This document shows positions 43,283 through 53,006 of a DNA stretch of 64,000 bases, piece after piece (the first letter of the stretch is position 1; the number at the start of each line of letters is the position of its first letter). The DNA is from Gammaproteobacteria bacterium (lineage in GTDB: Bacteria; Pseudomonadota; Gammaproteobacteria; Steroidobacterales; Steroidobacteraceae). The stretch spans positions 1-64,000 of the forward strand of contig JAQGOE010000156.1 in NCBI GenBank assembly GCA_028293725.1, read 5' to 3'. A program made the translations under genes and the position numbers. Below the pieces are notes generated by a model. It was not told the origin of the DNA, searched no databases, and saw nothing but the letters and a program-made list of their open reading frames with translations.

Positions 43283-45306
43283 GCCGCGGACTCCTGCTGG
43301 AGCGGTTGCAGCCTTCCCGCATCTTGCAACGCTTCGAGCCGCGTGGCCCGGTTGGCGCGGTCGGCTCGTGCGACTTCCTCGGCCGGTATTGTCTCTTCGC
43401 TCACGTCCCGCCAGGCCAAGACCACGAAAGTCGCGTACGCGCCCACGAGTCCCAACACTACGAGCCACCAGATGTGCCAGATCAAGGAGAACCCGGTCAG
43501 TACGGCAAAAAACGCCGTGATGAATCCGGTCGGGGTGTTGCGTGGGACCTCTATTGGCTCGTAGCTCGGCTCTGCCGAGAGCCGCAGATTTTCGCGCGCC
43601 CGCAACTTCATGCCCCAGTAGGGTTGCTCATTCTCGACGTACGGAAGCACCGCGAAGTTATAAGCGGGCGGGGGAGAGGAGGTCGCCCATTCCAAGGTGC
43701 GCCCGTCCCACGGGTCGCCAGTGGGCTCGCGACGACGCGCGCGAGTCCGGATGGACACCGTTAGCTGCGCGACCTGCAGCGCGATCCCGGTCAGGATGAG
43801 CAGTGCGCCGAGCCCCGCGACCAACACCCACGGATACCATTCCGGCTGCGTGTAATGCTGCATTCGTCGGGTCATTCCCAACAGTCCGAGCACGTAGAGC
43901 GGCATGAAGGCGACATAGAAGCCCACGAACCAGAACCAGAAGGCCGCCTTGCCCAGCCGCTCGTCGAGACTGAAGCCAAAGGCTTTCGGAAACCAGTAGG
44001 TATAGCCGGCGAAGGCGCCGAACAGTACGCCGCCGATGATGACGTTATGGAAGTGCGCCACCAGGAACAGGCTGTTGTGCAAGACGAAGTCCGCCGGCGG
44101 AACGGCCAGCAATACCCCGGTCATGCCCCCGAGAGCGAACGTCACCATGAAGCCGATGGCCCACATCATGGGGACGGTGAAGCGGACGCGGCCGCCATAC
44201 ATGGTGAAGAGCCAGTTGAACAGCTTCACGCCGGTCGGTACCGCGATGATCATGCTCATGATGCCGAAGAAACCGTTCACATCACCGCCGGGGCCCATGG
44301 TGAAAAAGTGATGCAGCCAGACCAGAAAGGACAGCAGGCAGATGGCCATGGTCGCTATCACCATTGAGCGGTAGCCGAACAGCGGTTTGCTCGAAAAGGT
44401 GGAGATCACCTCCGAGAACACCCCGAAAGCCGGCAGCACCAGGATATAGACTTCGGGGTGACCCCACGCCCAGATCAGATTCATGAACATCATGGGGTTG
44501 CCGCCGGCCTCGTTGGTGAAGAAGTGGAACCCGACATAGCGGTCGAGCAGCAACATGGCCAGTGAGGCAGTCAGGATCGGAAAGGCCGCGACGATCAGCA
44601 GGTTGGAGGCGAGCGACGTCCAGCAGAACACCGGCATGCGCGTGTAGGTCATCCCCGGCGCACGCAACTTGAGTATGGTGGTGACCATGTTGATCCCCGC
44701 CATGAGCGTGCCGACGCCGGAGATCTCGAGCGACCACGCGTAGTAGTCGACGCCGACGCCGGGCGAATAGGTGAGCTCGGACAAAGGGGGAAACGGCAGC
44801 CACCCGGTGCGGGCGAATTCGCCGACGACCAGCGACACGTTCACCAGCAGCGCTCCGGCGGCTGTCAGCCAGAAGCTGACCGAATTCAGTGTTGGAAACG
44901 CGACGTCGCGTACGCCGAGCTGCAGAGGCACCACGAAGTTCATGAGGCCGACCACGAACGGCATGGCTACGAAGAAAATCATGATGGTGCCGTGGGCCGA
45001 GAAGATCTGGTCGTAATGCTCCGGCGGGAGATAGCCCGGAGCGTTGAAAGCCAATGCCTGTTGAGAGCGCATCATCAGGGCATCGCTGAAACCGCGCAAA
45101 AGCATGACCAGCGCGAGGAGGCAGTACATGATGCCGATGCGCTTGTGGTCAACGCTGGTAATCCACTCTTTCCACAGGTAAGGGATGTATCCCTTCACGG
45201 CCACCCACAGCAGCAGTCCGCACAGCACGACGATGAGGATCGCCGAGGTCACGAGCGGAATGGGCTGATCGAATGGAATTGCCTGCCAGGTGAGCTTACC
45301 GAACAC
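43279..45306 (-). CDS. cyoB: Cytochrome bo3 ubiquinol oxidase subunit I
   Basis: A 675-residue haem-copper oxidase core subunit. It starts at GTG 45306 ([14 protein letters not shown]), with GGGAG upstream, and overlaps the cyoA stop by 11 bases. Ligand motifs are present: HGTIMIFF for haem b, [17 protein letters not shown] with the CuB His and cross-linked Tyr, [11 protein letters not shown] for CuB and [11 protein letters not shown] for the haems. The N-terminal [17 protein letters not shown] segment and extra helices are typical of the bo3 type. It oxidises ubiquinol, reduces O2 to water and pumps protons. The high-spin haem is O or B; that cannot be told from this sequence. Confidence 0.97.
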   Translation of the reverse strand: MFGKLTWQAIPFDQPIPLVTSAILIVVLCGLLLWVAVKGYIPYLWKEWITSVDHKRIGIMYCLLALVMLLRGFSDALMMRSQQALAFNAPGYLPPEHYDQIFSAHGTIMIFFVAMPFVVGLMNFVVPLQLGVRDVAFPTLNSVSFWLTAAGALLVNVSLVVGEFARTGWLPFPPLSELTYSPGVGVDYYAWSLEISGVGTLMAGINMVTTILKLRAPGMTYTRMPVFCWTSLASNLLIVAAFPILTASLAMLLLDRYVGFHFFTNEAGGNPMMFMNLIWAWGHPEVYILVLPAFGVFSEVISTFSSKPLFGYRSMVIATMAICLLSFLVWLHHFFTMGPGGDVNGFFGIMSMIIAVPTGVKLFNWLFTMYGGRVRFTVPMMWAIGFMVTFALGGMTGVLLAVPPADFVLHNSLFLVAHFHNVIIGGVLFGAFAGYTYWFPKAFGFSLDERLGKAAFWFWFVGFYVAFMPLYVLGLLGMTRRMQHYTQPEWYPWVLVAGLGALLILTGIALQVAQLTVSIRTRARRREPTGDPWDGRTLEWATSSPPPAYNFAVLPYVENEQPYWGMKLRARENLRLSAEPSYEPIEVPRNTPTGFITAFFAVLTGFSLIWHIWWLVVLGLVGAYATFVVLAWRDVSEETIPAEEVARADRANRATRLEALQDAGRLQPLQQESAA

Positions 45307-46204
45307 GTCTATTCTCCCTAACCGGTGAGACCGAGGCATTAGGGCGGCCGGTGTGTGGGCCCTCGCCCGGCGGTAGCTTTTGCAGCAGGATGGCATCGAA
45401 CAAACCGGCCTGGACCGTGCTGTAGGTGTAGGGTTTCACGTTCTCGGTTTGTTGGAGCAAGGTCCGGTAAGACGCTTCATCCAACTCGGGACCGGTGGTG
45501 CGCGTGGCCGTGGTCCACGCGGTAAAGTCCGCGACGGGTAGCGCGTGCATCTCGAAGTTCATATCGGAGAACCCATCGCCGCTGAAGTGCGCGGCGAGGC
45601 CGGGAAACACCCCGGGCTCGTCGGCCTGCAGGTTGAGCTGGCTCGCCATGCCGTTCATCGCGTAAATCTCGCTTCCCAGCCGCGGCACGAAGAACACGTT
45701 CAACACCGTCGCCGAGGTGATGCGCAGATGCAGCGGTACCCCGACCGGCGCGACCAGCCGGTTGACGCTGGCGACTCCCTGATCCGGGTAGATGAACAGC
45801 CATTTCCAGTCGAGCGAGACGACATCGACCTCCAGGGGTTTGGCGCTCGAGGGCAGGGGGCGGGCGGGGTCCAGGTCGTGCGAGCCGAGCCAGGCAATGC
45901 CGCCCAGGAAGAACACCACGAGCGCCGGAATCGACCAGACAATGAGCTCGATCCGCCCCGAGTAGGCCCAGTCGGGCAGACGGCGGGCCCGCTTGTTGGT
46001 GGCGCGGAACCACCATGCAAAGCTAAGCGTGGCGAGGATCGTCGGGATGACGATGGCCAGCATGATGGCCAGCGAGTTCAGTAGAATCGTCCGCTCGGCA
46101 TTTCCTACCGGCCCGGCTGGCGAAAGAATAGCTCCTGAGCACCCCTCGAGAAGGAATGGCACTGCCAGCGCGGTCAGCAGACTTGGGAGGCGAGCCTGAC
46201 GCAC
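45296..46204 (-). CDS. cyoA: Cytochrome bo3 ubiquinol oxidase subunit II
   Basis: From GTG 46204 the product is 302 residues and begins [20 protein letters not shown] followed by GC, a lipoprotein signal peptide as expected for CyoA. A longer version from ATG 46285 (329 residues) would put a 27-residue basic extension before the signal and would overlap the start codon of the divergent YdjM-like gene. Two membrane helices follow ([21 protein letters not shown] and [21 protein letters not shown]). The periplasmic cupredoxin domain contains [20 protein letters not shown] and lacks the CuA cysteines, which distinguishes quinol from cytochrome c oxidases. Confidence 0.93.
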   Translation of the reverse strand: MRQARLPSLLTALAVPFLLEGCSGAILSPAGPVGNAERTILLNSLAIMLAIVIPTILATLSFAWWFRATNKRARRLPDWAYSGRIELIVWSIPALVVFFLGGIAWLGSHDLDPARPLPSSAKPLEVDVVSLDWKWLFIYPDQGVASVNRLVAPVGVPLHLRITSATVLNVFFVPRLGSEIYAMNGMASQLNLQADEPGVFPGLAAHFSGDGFSDMNFEMHALPVADFTAWTTATRTTGPELDEASYRTLLQQTENVKPYTYSTVQAGLFDAILLQKLPPGEGPHTGRPNASVSPVRENRRVR

Positions 46205-46283
46205 GAAGGGTTCTCGGGCGCGCTGCGGGGTTGGCGCGGTTCCCTTCAACGGCAATGGGTTTTTAAAGTTCCTTCGGGAGCTC

Positions 46284-47534
46284 ATGGATAATCTCACCCA
46301 TACCCTTATCGGGCTCATTGCCGGTGAATCCGTGGGGCGCGCGACGCGTGCCCGCGAGCCGGGATTGGCGCCCGACGTCCGACGCGGGTTGTTCGTCGCC
46401 ATCGCCGCCATTGGCGGCAATCTCCCGGACCTGGATCTGCTCTACAGCTATCGCGGCGTCCCCCACGACACGCAGGCGAAACTGAACTACGTGCTGGAGC
46501 ATCGCGGGTACACCCATACCGTGCTGGGATGCCTGGTGCTCACCTTGCTGCTCTATGCCGGTGCGGAGTGGTGGCTACGGTACCGGCGCCTGGCGGTGAC
46601 CCGGCGCGACCGGTTCGAGCTCTTGGGGATGTCCATCTTTGGGACTTTCCTGCATCTGGGCATGGATTTCTTGAACAGTTATGGCGTGCATCCGTTCTGG
46701 CCGGTCCAAAACGGCTGGTTCTACGGTGACTCGGTGTTCATTGTCGAACCCCTTTACTGGGTGGCCGCCGCGCCGCTGATCTTCACCGTGCGGTCGAAGG
46801 TCGTGCGGGTGGTCATTGCGTTGGCGCTGCTGGCGGGACTGGCAGCGGGCTTGTTCTTGGATCTCGTGCCGGCGCTCGCGTGTCTCGCCTACGTGGTGCT
46901 GACGGCGGCTTTATTGGTTATTGGCTGGCGCGCCTCGGCGCGTACCGCCGCTATCGCCAGTGCCATCGCCATGCTCACCGTCACAGCCGCCTTTATAACG
47001 GGCGGCTACCTTGCCGCCCGCCACATCGACGCAATCGCGGCGGCCGACTTTCCCGCCGACCACGTCATAGATCATGTCCTGTCTCCAGGGGCGATGAATC
47101 CATTGTGTTGGGATGTCCTGCTGTTGGAAACGCACGGCGATCGTTACATCGCCCGGCACGGGATTCTGTCGAACTCGCCCGCCCTGATAACGGCGGCCCG
47201 GTGCCCGACGCTGTCCGGCTCCGGGCCCACTGTCGTGCCGCTGGCCAAAGTGTTGGCTCCTGAATCCGCCGCAATACACTGGTTGGGCGAATTCGAGATG
47301 TCGAAGACAGATCTCGCGCAGATCGTCGCGGGCAACTGCAATGCCGCCGCGCTCATGCAGTTCGCACGTGCTCCGTTCTTTGCCGAGCGCGGGCGCGAAT
47401 CGGTGCTCGGTGACCTGCGCTTTGCAGGCCAACGGGGCGGCGGAATGGCCGACATCGACCTCAACCGGGATTCCCCGGGCCTCTGCCCGAAGCGGGTCCC
47501 GTGGACGCCGCCCCGCGCGGAATTGTTGCAATAG
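46284..47534 (+). CDS. YdjM/DUF457-type membrane-bound metal-dependent hydrolase
   Basis: A 416-residue membrane protein, preceded by GGGAG. The N-terminal half carries the His/Asp motifs of the YdjM family: MDNLTHTLIG, GGNLPDLDLLYSY, LEHRGYTHTVLG and FLHLGMDFLNSYG, likely metal ligands at the membrane. Several hydrophobic helices cover residues 80-250, and a soluble domain of about 150 residues follows. The family is annotated as inner-membrane metal-dependent hydrolases, some involved in membrane lipid damage responses; the substrate is unknown. It is divergent from cyoA. Confidence 0.85.
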   Translation: MDNLTHTLIGLIAGESVGRATRAREPGLAPDVRRGLFVAIAAIGGNLPDLDLLYSYRGVPHDTQAKLNYVLEHRGYTHTVLGCLVLTLLLYAGAEWWLRYRRLAVTRRDRFELLGMSIFGTFLHLGMDFLNSYGVHPFWPVQNGWFYGDSVFIVEPLYWVAAAPLIFTVRSKVVRVVIALALLAGLAAGLFLDLVPALACLAYVVLTAALLVIGWRASARTAAIASAIAMLTVTAAFITGGYLAARHIDAIAAADFPADHVIDHVLSPGAMNPLCWDVLLLETHGDRYIARHGILSNSPALITAARCPTLSGSGPTVVPLAKVLAPESAAIHWLGEFEMSKTDLAQIVAGNCNAAALMQFARAPFFAERGRESVLGDLRFAGQRGGGMADIDLNRDSPGLCPKRVPWTPPRAELLQ

Positions 47535-47659
47535 CTTGCCGCGTGAGCCGTCAGGCCCCCGCCCAGGGAACATCGAAATTATTTCGCGGCGCCTGTCGGG
47601 CCCCGCACGGCTGCTGCGTCGTTTCAAAAGCGCTGGTTGGCGAAAATGAGGACACGAGC

Positions 47660-48079
47660 ATGCGATTCATGATCATCATGATCCCGAAGGGTTACGAGCA
47701 GGCCGCCCCCGGGACCGTGCCTGACGCCAAGGCCGTCGAGGCCATGATGAAGTACAACGAGGCACTGCAGAAAGCCGGTGTCCTGCTGTCGCTGGAAGGA
47801 CTGCACCCGCCCTCCATGGGCGCCCGTGTCTCTTTCGAGAGCGGCAAGCCGATGGTGACCGACGGCCCCTTCACCGAGACCAAGGAGGTCATCGGCGGCT
47901 ACTGGATGATCCAGGTCGCCTCCAAAGCAGAGGCCATCGAATGGGCGAAGCGCTGCCCCGGCGGCAAGAACGAGATCATCGAAATCCGCCAGGTCCAGGA
48001 AATGGCAGATTTTCCGGCAGACGTACAAAAGGTCGCCGAGAAATTCCCGGAAATGCAGGCGCTGCACCCAAAGCGGTGA
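47660..48079 (+). CDS. YCII-related (DGPF) domain protein
   Basis: A 139-residue protein from ATG 47660 with GAGG upstream. It has the DGPF/YCII pattern: MRFMIIMIPKGYEQ at the start, GVLLSLEGLHPPSMGARVSF, the DGPFTETKEVIGGYWMIQV signature, and AIEWAKRCPGG. Members are small ferredoxin-fold proteins, often encoded near ECF sigma factors, with no proven activity. An ECF sigma gene lies 5 kb downstream but is not adjacent. Confidence 0.9.
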   Translation: MRFMIIMIPKGYEQAAPGTVPDAKAVEAMMKYNEALQKAGVLLSLEGLHPPSMGARVSFESGKPMVTDGPFTETKEVIGGYWMIQVASKAEAIEWAKRCPGGKNEIIEIRQVQEMADFPADVQKVAEKFPEMQALHPKR

Positions 48080-48175
48080 CCGGCCGCGGCAGTCCCACGC
48101 GGGAGGCGGACTATTTGACGGCCATATGTGGATCGTTCACGCTGAACTCGCGTCGAATGATCCAGGAGCGCAGAT

Positions 48176-48655
48176 ATGGCCGGCTTTTATGACATCGCGG
48201 TGCGGGGAATCGACGGGTCGCCCGATCTTCTCGGGGGGTTGCGCGGGAAGGTCGTGCTGGCCGTGAATGTGGCGAGTCGGTGTGGGTTGACGCCGCAGTA
48301 TTCCGGTCTCGAGCAATTGCAGCGTGAGTTGAGCGAGCAAAATTTCACCGTCGTCGGGTTCCCGTGCAACCAGTTTGGCGCCCAGGAGCCCGGCAGCGAG
48401 GCGCAGATCGTGGAGTTCTGCCAGACGAATTACGATGTCAGTTTTCCACTGAGCGCGAAGCTCGAAGTGAACGGCGCGGGCCGCCATCCGTTGTACGCAT
48501 TCATGACCGCGCCCGAAAACGGGTTTGCAGGTGACATCGAGTGGAACTTCGAGAAATTCCTCATCGGTCGCGACGGCAAGGTGTTGAAGCGCTACCCGCC
48601 GCCGACCAAGCCGCAGGACAGCGGACTGCTGCAGGATATTTCGGACGCGTTGTAG
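48176..48655 (+). CDS. Glutathione peroxidase
   Basis: A 159-residue thioredoxin-fold peroxidase. The peroxidatic Cys36 lies in VASRCGLTPQY, the GPx signature 2 reads FPCNQFGAQEPG, and the catalytic Trp is in IEWNFEKFLIGRDG. Bacterial forms of this cysteine type usually draw electrons from thioredoxin and reduce H2O2 and lipid peroxides. The likely location is the cytoplasm, with no signal peptide. It is convergent with the MerA-like gene, 21 bases away. Confidence 0.95.
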   Translation: MAGFYDIAVRGIDGSPDLLGGLRGKVVLAVNVASRCGLTPQYSGLEQLQRELSEQNFTVVGFPCNQFGAQEPGSEAQIVEFCQTNYDVSFPLSAKLEVNGAGRHPLYAFMTAPENGFAGDIEWNFEKFLIGRDGKVLKRYPPPTKPQDSGLLQDISDAL

Positions 48656-48676
48656 CAGGGCGCCCGCCGGCGGGAT

Positions 48677-50050
48677 TCAGGGCACTAACTCTCCCAAAAT
48701 CGTCGGAATCAACTCCGACACCGTCGGATGGATATGCACGGCATGTTGCAGCGTCGTAAACGGCGCCTTCGCTGCCATCGTATCCAGGATGCCATGTACG
48801 GCCTCGTCGCCGCCGACGCCGAGAATGGCGGCGCCGAGGATCTCCCGGGTGTCGGCATCCACGACCACCTTCATGAACCCCTGCGATTCTCCCTTTTCCA
48901 CCGCCCGGTGCACCCGGGTCATCGGGCGATTTCCCACACGGATCTTACGTCCGCTGGCGCGCGCTTCCTTCTCGGTCATGCCGACGCGCCCCAGCGGCGG
49001 ATCGACGAACAGGCCATAACAGAGAATCCGGTCGCTCACCCGGCGGTTTTCGCCGTCGAGCAGATTGCCGGCGATGATCTCGAAATCGTTGTAGGCCGTG
49101 TGAGTGAAAGCGCCTTTGCCGTTACAGTCTCCAAGAGCCCAGATTCCCGGGACGTTGGTTTGCAACTTGTCGTCCACTTTTATGTAGCCGCGATTATCGA
49201 CGGCGACCCCGGCGCGGTCGAGTCCGAGGTCGTCGGTGTTAGGCCGCCGTCCGACCGCCAGCAGTACGTGTGAGCCCAGGACTTCCGGGTCACCTGTAGT
49301 GCATTCAACTCCCGCGACGATCTTGTCACCGCGTTTGTCGAAGTGAATGCATTCCGCACTGGTGCGAACCGCAATCCCTTCAGCGGCGAATATCGCTTCG
49401 ATCGCGGTCGACACGTCTTCGTCTTCGCGCGAGACGAGCCGAGGCCCTTTTTCGATCACCGTCACGGTGCTGCCGAAGCGGCGATACATCTGCGCGAACT
49501 CGAGTCCGACATAACTGCCCCCGACGACGATCAGGTGCTGCGGGAGAATGTCCAACTCGAGAATCGAGGTGTTGTTCAGGGTTGGCACCCGACCGACGCC
49601 GGGCAGGTCAGGCAGTATGGCGCGGCCCCCAACATTGAGGAAAATCTGCTTCGCGCGCAGCACGTCGTCGCCGACACGTACTTCCCGCTCCGACTCGAAG
49701 CGCGCATGCCCCTTGAGCACCGTACAGCCTTTCAGGGTGCCCAGCCAGATCTCGATCCCATCACGGGAAGTGGTGACAATCTTGTCTTTACGTGCTTTCA
49801 CGGCGCGCATATCGATGGAGATCCCGCCGTCAATTCTCACGCCGTATTCCGCAGCTCGCCTGGCCTGGTGCGCGACCTCCGCGCTGGCGACGAGCGTCTT
49901 GGTCGGCGTGCATCCGGTATTGACGCAAGTGCCGCCGAATAGATGGCGCTCGATCATGGCCACGGTCATGCCGGCAGCCACGAGTCGCCCCGCCAACGCA
50001 GGCCCCGCCTGGCCCGCCCCAATGACGATCGCATCGAAAGTCGCAGTCAT
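48677..50050 (-). CDS. MerA/Lpd-like FAD-dependent disulfide oxidoreductase
   Basis: A 457-residue pyridine-nucleotide-disulfide oxidoreductase. FAD binds the N-terminal IVIGAGQAGPALAG; the redox disulfide is Cys42/Cys47 (GGTCVNTGCTPTK); NAD(P) binds VVGGSYVGLEFAQMYRRFG; the second FAD motif is VPGIWALGDCNG; and the C-terminal dimer interface has HAVHIHPTVSELIPT with the catalytic His. The family is often labelled mercuric reductase, but the C-terminal vicinal Cys pair that binds Hg(II) in true MerA is absent, there is no metal-binding N-terminal domain and no mer operon. A general NADPH- or NADH-linked disulfide or quinone reductase is more likely. Confidence 0.88.
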   Translation of the reverse strand: MTATFDAIVIGAGQAGPALAGRLVAAGMTVAMIERHLFGGTCVNTGCTPTKTLVASAEVAHQARRAAEYGVRIDGGISIDMRAVKARKDKIVTTSRDGIEIWLGTLKGCTVLKGHARFESEREVRVGDDVLRAKQIFLNVGGRAILPDLPGVGRVPTLNNTSILELDILPQHLIVVGGSYVGLEFAQMYRRFGSTVTVIEKGPRLVSREDEDVSTAIEAIFAAEGIAVRTSAECIHFDKRGDKIVAGVECTTGDPEVLGSHVLLAVGRRPNTDDLGLDRAGVAVDNRGYIKVDDKLQTNVPGIWALGDCNGKGAFTHTAYNDFEIIAGNLLDGENRRVSDRILCYGLFVDPPLGRVGMTEKEARASGRKIRVGNRPMTRVHRAVEKGESQGFMKVVVDADTREILGAAILGVGGDEAVHGILDTMAAKAPFTTLQHAVHIHPTVSELIPTILGELVP

Positions 50051-50521
50051 AACCGCCCCTGTCGCAAGTCTCGGCGCCGCGCGCGTGGAATTCCAGACTC
50101 TGCCAGCTTTGCCGGGCTGCTGCTTGCTCGTTCCCCGCGTTTTTTTCGCCCGCCCCGCCCCCGGCGTCGTTGTCTTGCGACTTCACGCCTGGTCCGGCAC
50201 ACGGATTGCTCCCCTCCCGCCGTGATCGCAGCAATCAACACCATGGCACTACTGCCGTGCCGCCGGCACCGCTCCCAGCAAATATTCAGCAAGGGAGTGC
50301 TGAGCGCAGCCGCGCGTGCCTTCGGCGGTGTGCCGACCGCCTGCGATCCGATCCGCTCCTCCCCTCAAATTGATGGAGGCAAGATCAATCGCCTGAGCCA
50401 CTGGACCCTTCCAACCTGACCGCTTCCCGGCACTCCGCCGCGGACGGGTCGCGCCCTGGCGCGCGCCCCGGCTGCGATATTGCAACATCGCGTTGGAAAC
50501 GAAGGTTCACCGGGAGCTCAT
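50051..50521. other. 471-bp stretch without a recognised gene
   Basis: The gap between the divergent MerA-like and FG-GAP-like genes. It must carry both promoters but shows no convincing -35/-10 pair. No small gene with a ribosome binding site, RNA gene or strong repeat could be identified. Confidence 0.6.
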
Positions 50522-51808
50522 GTGAAAGCCACTCACCTCTACATTTATTCGATTGTCCGTCGCTGGCTTGCGATCACTCTATTGCTCGTGCTGGGCCCGT
50601 GGACCATCACCGCAGCGAGCGCGCAGACAATTGCGCAGGACGTCGTCATCGACAACCGTGTTCCCGTCGGCGAGCCGTTGGAAAAGGCGATCGACTATTT
50701 TACAGCCGCCAACTTTCCGAGCGTCATTGTCGGCAACGGGCGCGGCGGCTTGTACTTATATCGCTCCATCACGGGGCAACTGCAGGGACCCTGGAAGCGC
50801 TCGACCATTGTCGAGCGGGGCAGTGCGTATGAGCGCGCGCGGCCCATAAAATTCGACGGGGATGTCTATCCGGGGCTGGTCGCCTCGATTGGCAATCAAA
50901 TCGTGCTGTTCGAAAATCCAGGCAATCGCGGCCACACCGCCGCGGTGACCCGGCCCTGGCCCGCCCACGTCGTGAATCCCAAACATGGTTGTCATGACAT
51001 CCGCCTCGAGGATCTCGATGGCGACGGCAAAGTCGACATTGTCTGTTCGGGAGCGATCAGCTTGCGTGCGCCCGAATTCGTGGCCTTCCAGAACGACCGC
51101 AATCATTGGCAGGTGGTCGATGATGTCGCGGACGTCGGGGACGATGTTGCCATTCTCAGAATAGGAACTGACTCCCTGCCGCACCTGGTCGGCTCCGATC
51201 CGAGTGGCAACATCTTCTGGTACGAGAATCCCCGCGCGCGTGGCGGCAACGCGCGCACCGCTCATTGGTCCAAACATTTCATCGGTCCCGGAAACGTTGG
51301 CAACAGCTTCGCCGCGGGCCAGCTCGTGTCAGGTAAATATGCGGTGGTCACCGCCGCCAACGAGCACGAGGGTCCCGGAGGAGGGACCGATGACCGGGGG
51401 ATTACCTGGTACGAGCAGCCCGCCGATCCGCAGGATCCCTGGATTGCGCACCCCATGGGCGCGAGTTATCGCGACGTGCACGAAATCAACCTGGGCCAGT
51501 GGAACGGCGGTGTCCCGTACGTTCTCGTGGCCGAGCAGGAGCAGGCCTGCGATCCCGCGCGGCCTGAAAGCAAGCCACCGGACCACCCCGGCATACCCTG
51601 CCGCATCACCATGTTTCAATGGAATAACGGCCAGCCCGAAGAGGCCGTGCTGGCCGACACCGGTACCCAGAACCAGGTGGTCCTGCCCTGGCGCGGCGGA
51701 TTGTTAATGGCGGATGCAAATCACGGTGCGTACGGCGCTTCGCGGGCTGTTCACCTGAGACTCATTCTCCCCAAAGTAAGCAATCCCGTGGCGTCGGCGC
51801 TCCCGTGA
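50522..51808 (+). CDS. Exported FG-GAP/VCBS-like beta-propeller protein
   Basis: A 428-residue protein. GTG 50522 with GGGAG upstream is preferred to an upstream TTG. Residues 1-36 are a signal peptide (hydrophobic WLAITLLLVLGPWTITAASA, then QT). The mature protein repeats short strand blocks of propeller type, including DIRLEDLDGDGKVDIVCSG, where D-x-D-x-D-G-x-x-D is the calcium-binding FG-GAP/VCBS loop, and NIFWYENPR and GITWYEQPADP, which occur in FG-GAP proteins. The fold suggests a secreted binding or scaffold protein. No enzymatic motif is seen and its partner is unknown. Confidence 0.75.
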   Translation: MKATHLYIYSIVRRWLAITLLLVLGPWTITAASAQTIAQDVVIDNRVPVGEPLEKAIDYFTAANFPSVIVGNGRGGLYLYRSITGQLQGPWKRSTIVERGSAYERARPIKFDGDVYPGLVASIGNQIVLFENPGNRGHTAAVTRPWPAHVVNPKHGCHDIRLEDLDGDGKVDIVCSGAISLRAPEFVAFQNDRNHWQVVDDVADVGDDVAILRIGTDSLPHLVGSDPSGNIFWYENPRARGGNARTAHWSKHFIGPGNVGNSFAAGQLVSGKYAVVTAANEHEGPGGGTDDRGITWYEQPADPQDPWIAHPMGASYRDVHEINLGQWNGGVPYVLVAEQEQACDPARPESKPPDHPGIPCRITMFQWNNGQPEEAVLADTGTQNQVVLPWRGGLLMADANHGAYGASRAVHLRLILPKVSNPVASALP

Positions 51809-51841
51809 CCCAAGCGGCTGCGCGTCGTGACGGCCGTGTCC

Positions 51842-52816
51842 TCAGGGTACATCCCACACGGCCGAGCGCATTCCATACGGCACGGAATCCAACACCGCCT
51901 CGACCTGGTCGATCTTGCCCTTGTCGATCTGGAACAGCTCGGAGATTTCCAGTGTGTGTGGCGCGCGCACCGGGGAGGGTGCGGTCTGACCGTTCGTGAG
52001 ATGAATGTCCTTGATCCGGCCAGCGTGATCGAAGAAAGCAAACGACATCACCAGCCCCCGCTCGCGGTCCACGACCGGGAAGCGACGGTCGCGTATGGAG
52101 GTGACGAACGAGAAGTAGCCGCTCTTCTGTTGATCCTCACAGCCCAGCGCCACGACATTGAAGCCGCCGTTGGCGGGGCGCAGGAAATTGGGGTTACTGT
52201 TGGTCTGAACACCGTTCTCCCACCGCAGGCAGGTCGGCGCAAAGGGGGCGGTATTCTGTCCGGAGTTGCCGCCTAACCCGGTGAAATAGGAATTCGCGAC
52301 TTTGATCAGGTCCGTGCGGGACATCCTTTCGCCGCCCGACAGTGAGCGCAGGAATTGCGGGCGGGGAGTGCCTTTCTCCTCCATCGTCTTGCCCGCGGGA
52401 GGAAAGCTCGGGGTTCCCCCGGAGCGGACGACGATCGTCTCCACCTCGCTGATCAGGCCGTAGTCAACTTTCAGGCGCAGGGCCATGTACACCGGGTTAT
52501 CAGCCTCGATCAGGGTGCCATACAACCCGACCTGCCCGTCCTCGGGGTCGGCGACGTAGAGTCGATATTTCCCCGCGGCCGTGGCCGTACCCCACAAGCC
52601 GTCGCCGAGCCGTAACTCCTGCCCGTTTTCTGTAAAACGCACTACTCGCGCGAGTGGCAACTGGTTCGGATCGTGCGCCACCAGCGCGGCGAGATACTTG
52701 TCGACCATCCCCGTCAGGCAGGCGCGCTCGCAGAGGTCAGACGCAAAGCTCGAAGTGGCCGGCAGCCAGCCCGCGACCATGGCTGTCGCGGCGGCGGCAA
52801 TAATCCTAATCCGCAT
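51842..52816 (-). CDS. Exported protein of unknown function (DUF8021-like)
   Basis: A 324-residue protein with GAGGGGG six bases before ATG 52816 and a clear signal peptide (MRIRIIAAAATAMVAGWLP..FAS). The first mature segment, CERACLTGMVDKYLAALVAHDPNQLPLA, then RFTENGQELRLGDGLWGTA, is an NTF2-like pattern seen in proteins annotated DUF8021; a second similar block follows at about residue 165 (IKVANSYFTGLGG... KDIHLTNGQ). So it is probably a tandem NTF2-like fold with an early disulfide pair (CERAC). Function unknown; it is convergent with the FG-GAP-like gene. Confidence 0.7.
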   Translation of the reverse strand: MRIRIIAAAATAMVAGWLPATSSFASDLCERACLTGMVDKYLAALVAHDPNQLPLARVVRFTENGQELRLGDGLWGTATAAGKYRLYVADPEDGQVGLYGTLIEADNPVYMALRLKVDYGLISEVETIVVRSGGTPSFPPAGKTMEEKGTPRPQFLRSLSGGERMSRTDLIKVANSYFTGLGGNSGQNTAPFAPTCLRWENGVQTNSNPNFLRPANGGFNVVALGCEDQQKSGYFSFVTSIRDRRFPVVDRERGLVMSFAFFDHAGRIKDIHLTNGQTAPSPVRAPHTLEISELFQIDKGKIDQVEAVLDSVPYGMRSAVWDVP

Positions 52817-52883
52817 GATTCCCCCTCATGTTCGTCAGCAGCCAAGCATACGCCTGAATCCGTCCGCTCCGTTCCTACGTATA

Positions 52884-53003
52884 ATGGGGATGGTCAGGTT
52901 TATGGCACTCGTCCTCCTGGTGGTTACCTTCGAATCGCGACTGGCGTGTCAAACTCAGGCAGACTGTCTGCCGCAACAACTTCGAGCCGCGCCGGAACAT
53001 TGA
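52884..53003 (+). CDS. Possible 39-residue leader peptide before the ECF sigma gene
   Basis: A short open frame starting ATG GGG ATG, encoding MGMVRFMALVLLVVTFESRL then ACQTQADCLPQQLRAAPEH. It looks like a signal-peptide-like helix followed by a tiny two-cysteine tail. It ends three bases before the sigma-factor ATG, so it could be translationally coupled. A TATAAT sequence (52880-52885) overlaps its first codon and no strong -35 box is spaced to it. This may equally be non-coding leader. Confidence 0.3.
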   Translation: MGMVRFMALVLLVVTFESRLACQTQADCLPQQLRAAPEH

Positions 53004-53006
53004 AGA

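Noticed and set aside
48677..50050. Naming this gene merA
   Set aside because: It lacks the C-terminal Cys pair and any mer neighbours, so mercury reduction is not supported.
52880..52885. TATAAT as a confident promoter of the sigma operon
   Set aside because: No -35 hexamer with 16-18 base spacing reaches four matches, so it is mentioned only with the leader peptide.
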